Below are positions 32,518 to 33,683 of a DNA stretch of 33,683 nt, one piece after another. How positions within the stretch are numbered: the first letter of the stretch is position 1; the number at the start of each line of letters is the position of its first letter. The notes beneath the pieces were generated by a model. It saw nothing but the letters and a program-made list of their open reading frames with translations. It did not search any database and was not told where the DNA came from. The position numbers and the translations under genes were made by a program. This stretch comes from Methylacidiphilales bacterium (GTDB lineage Bacteria; Verrucomicrobiota; Verrucomicrobiia; Methylacidiphilales; UBA1321), in contig JAJSLK010000034.1 of assembly GCA_021272165.1 (NCBI GenBank), positions 1 through 33,683 on the forward strand. The letters are read 5' to 3'.

Positions 32518-33414
32518 ATGGTTGTGTCTCATCCCAAACGGAAAAAGGAAAAGGTCAAGGCGACGCGCTGGAACCAGCGCAATTTCATCACCGAGGTCCT
32601 TATCCCCTCGTTTTTCATCCGCCGCCGCGGCGTTCAGAACCGCCCCGTTTTTCCCCGGCTCCAGTCGGGACAAATCGCCATCACCTGGATCGGCCACGCC
32701 TCTTTTCTCATCCAGACTCCGCGCCATAACATCCTCATCGACCCCAACTGGGCCAACTGGCTCATCGTCATCCGCCGCCTCAAGCGCGCTGGTCTCGCCA
32801 TCCGCGATCTCCCCAACATCGATCTCGTCCTCATCACCCACGCCCATTTCGATCACCTCAACCGCCGCAGCCTCGCCGCCGTCGCCGCCCGGCAGCCCAT
32901 CGTCGTCCCCTCCGGCGTCTCCAACCTCGTCTTCGATCTCGGCTTCGAGCTCGTGCAGGAAATGGACTGGTGGGACGAATGGCATTACGACGGGCTCAAG
33001 ATCACCTTCACCCCGGCCAAGCATTGGGGCGCCCGCGTTCTCCACGACCGCCATCGCGGCTACGGCGGCTTCGTCATCGAGTTCGAGGGCCGCCGCATTT
33101 ATCACTGCGGTGACTCCGCCTACTTTTCCGGCTTTCGCGAAATCGGCCGCCGCCTTTCCCCTGAGATCGCCCTTCTTCCCATCGGCGCCTACGAGCCTCC
33201 CTCCTTCCGCGACGTCCACATGGGTCCCGAGCAGGCCGTCCAGGCCTTCCACGAACTGAAATCGAAGACCTTCGTCCCGATGCACTACGGCACCTACCGC
33301 CTCAGCTACGAGCCGATGCACGAGCCCGCCCAGCGCCTGCTCCTCGCCGGCAGCAAGGCCGGACTGCTTCAGAACATCCGCTTCCTCGTCGAAGGCATGC
33401 CCCAGGTTTTTTAG
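32518..33414 (+). CDS. Metallo-beta-lactamase-fold hydrolase, NAPE-PLD/UlaG-like
   Basis: 298 residues from ATG 32518, with GAAGGGG about 8 bases upstream. MBL fold with two-metal motif 'THAHFDH' (HxHxDH, residues 108-113), His169 in 'PAKHWGAR', Asp199 in 'IYHCGDSAYF' and His256 in 'VPMHYGTY'. The combination 'WIGHASFLIQT', 'GDSAY' and 'MGPEQAVQAFHEL' matches the NAPE-PLD/RomA/UlaG-like branch, which cleaves phosphodiesters or lactones. The substrate is unknown. The basic N-terminus has no signal peptide. Confidence 0.9.
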   Translation: MVVSHPKRKKEKVKATRWNQRNFITEVLIPSFFIRRRGVQNRPVFPRLQSGQIAITWIGHASFLIQTPRHNILIDPNWANWLIVIRRLKRAGLAIRDLPNIDLVLITHAHFDHLNRRSLAAVAARQPIVVPSGVSNLVFDLGFELVQEMDWWDEWHYDGLKITFTPAKHWGARVLHDRHRGYGGFVIEFEGRRIYHCGDSAYFSGFREIGRRLSPEIALLPIGAYEPPSFRDVHMGPEQAVQAFHELKSKTFVPMHYGTYRLSYEPMHEPAQRLLLAGSKAGLLQNIRFLVEGMPQVF

Positions 33415-33421
33415 TGATCGA

Positions 33422-33440
33422 CTGCAATGACGGATTGCAG
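33422..33440 (+). terminator. Hairpin just after the MBL hydrolase gene
   Basis: CTGCAAT (33422-33428) and ATTGCAG (33434-33440) form a 7-bp stem with a 5-base loop, 8 bases after the stop. The palindrome CCAAATTTGG (33441-33450) follows, and then a second weaker stem, CCTGCG (33454-33459) with CGCAGG (33469-33474). No clear U-tract, so termination is probable rather than certain. Confidence 0.35.
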
Positions 33441-33526
33441 CCAAATTTGGTTCCCTGCGGCAAACCCGCGCAGGATTAGAACTCATTTTGCTTTGTAGAA
33501 ACCTTTTTTAGTTTTTGGGGTCTAAG

Positions 33527-33558
33527 AAATGATGACTGAGACAAATGATGACTGAGAC
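33527..33558. repeat. Perfect 16-bp tandem duplication
   Basis: The 16-base unit AAATGATGACTGAGAC occurs twice without a gap (33527-33542 and 33543-33558). The second copy contains the ATG used by the putative transposase. It looks like a recent slippage or insertion event at the left end of the element. Confidence 0.85.
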
Positions 33559-33683
33559 AAAAATCAAAAAGAGCGGCACGACGTTGGAAGGAGTGGCGCA
33601 GTTGGCGATGAGCCTTGGGCAACGCCATTTGAGCGACTACGGAGCGGTGACCAGCCGCAAGGACTTTACCCAGCGCCAACTCA
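33548..33683 (+). CDS. N-terminus of a probable DDE transposase (runs off the right edge)
   Basis: From ATG 33548 (or 33545, out of frame) the frame is open to the edge and reads 'MTETKIKKSGTTLEGVAQLAMSLGQRHLSDYGAVTSRKDFTQRQL'. The pattern 'A..L..RHL.DYG...SRKDFTQ.QL' resembles the N-terminus of a family of IS transposases with 'YG.P.SRHDFTQPQLFA'. No terminal inverted repeat can be verified because only one end is visible. An IS element is therefore likely but not proved. Confidence 0.55.
   Translation, partial: MTETKIKKSGTTLEGVAQLAMSLGQRHLSDYGAVTSRKDFTQRQL

Noticed and set aside
1..33683. CRISPR arrays, rRNA genes and complete tRNA genes
   Set aside because: No regularly spaced repeats and no rRNA-like stretches were found; the only tRNA sequence is the broken Ala(GGC) piece.

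Overview
The window looks like a chromosomal segment of a fairly GC-rich, Gram-negative-type bacterium, most probably a member of Verrucomicrobiota. The grounds are the mix of families: HAF-repeat secreted protein, GYF_2/DUF4328 membrane protein, very large two-domain U32 protein and GH65 glucosidase-like enzyme. Many starts also lack a clear Shine-Dalgarno. The assignment is inferred from family mix, not from a marker gene. About 30 intact genes, two partial edge genes and several remnants are supported.

Positions 1 to about 7060 are accessory DNA, visibly less GC-rich than the rest. This part begins with a translationally coupled operon: an edge-truncated HAF-repeat alpha/beta hydrolase, a membrane-anchored carboxypeptidase-regulatory-like protein and a small two-helix membrane protein. 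Next come the C-terminal half of an NYN-domain protein and two coupled minus-strand genes that share a short exported module. An XRE repressor, an excisionase-like HTH protein and small orphan genes follow. The part ends at 7066-7103 in the 5' half of a tRNA-Ala(GGC), broken in the anticodon loop. I read this as the scar of an integrative element.

Positions 7190 to 33414 are mostly core metabolism. The order is: glycosyltransferase, UDP-glucuronate decarboxylase and LeuD; a SIMPL protein and an EamA permease; a GbsR-type regulator followed by a three-gene membrane/redox operon; an aminotransferase; an M14-like metallopeptidase; a GYF/DUF4328 membrane protein; sucC-VOC-VOC-sucD; a U32 protein (RlhA-like); a Spy/CpxP-like protein; a UvrD/Rep-type helicase; an acyltransferase; an MDR oxidoreductase; a GH65 enzyme; an unknown gene fused into an apparent operon with gcvT-gcvH; a convergent 5-formyl-THF cyclo-ligase; and a metallo-beta-lactamase-fold hydrolase. 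The right edge (from about 33520) enters what looks like a transposase gene.

The best candidate for an undescribed system is the GbsR region (11332-13953). The same palindrome, ATTTTC-N10-GAAAAT, lies over the regulator's own promoter and again upstream of an operon encoding a small three-helix membrane protein, a DCC1-type CxxC protein and a membrane protein with a C-terminal SRPBCC domain. Other notable points are the tRNA scar, two VOC genes inside the succinyl-CoA synthetase operon, and a dispersed-repeat-like insertion kept in frame inside the U32 gene. No CRISPR array, prophage structural cluster or recognised defence system was seen.
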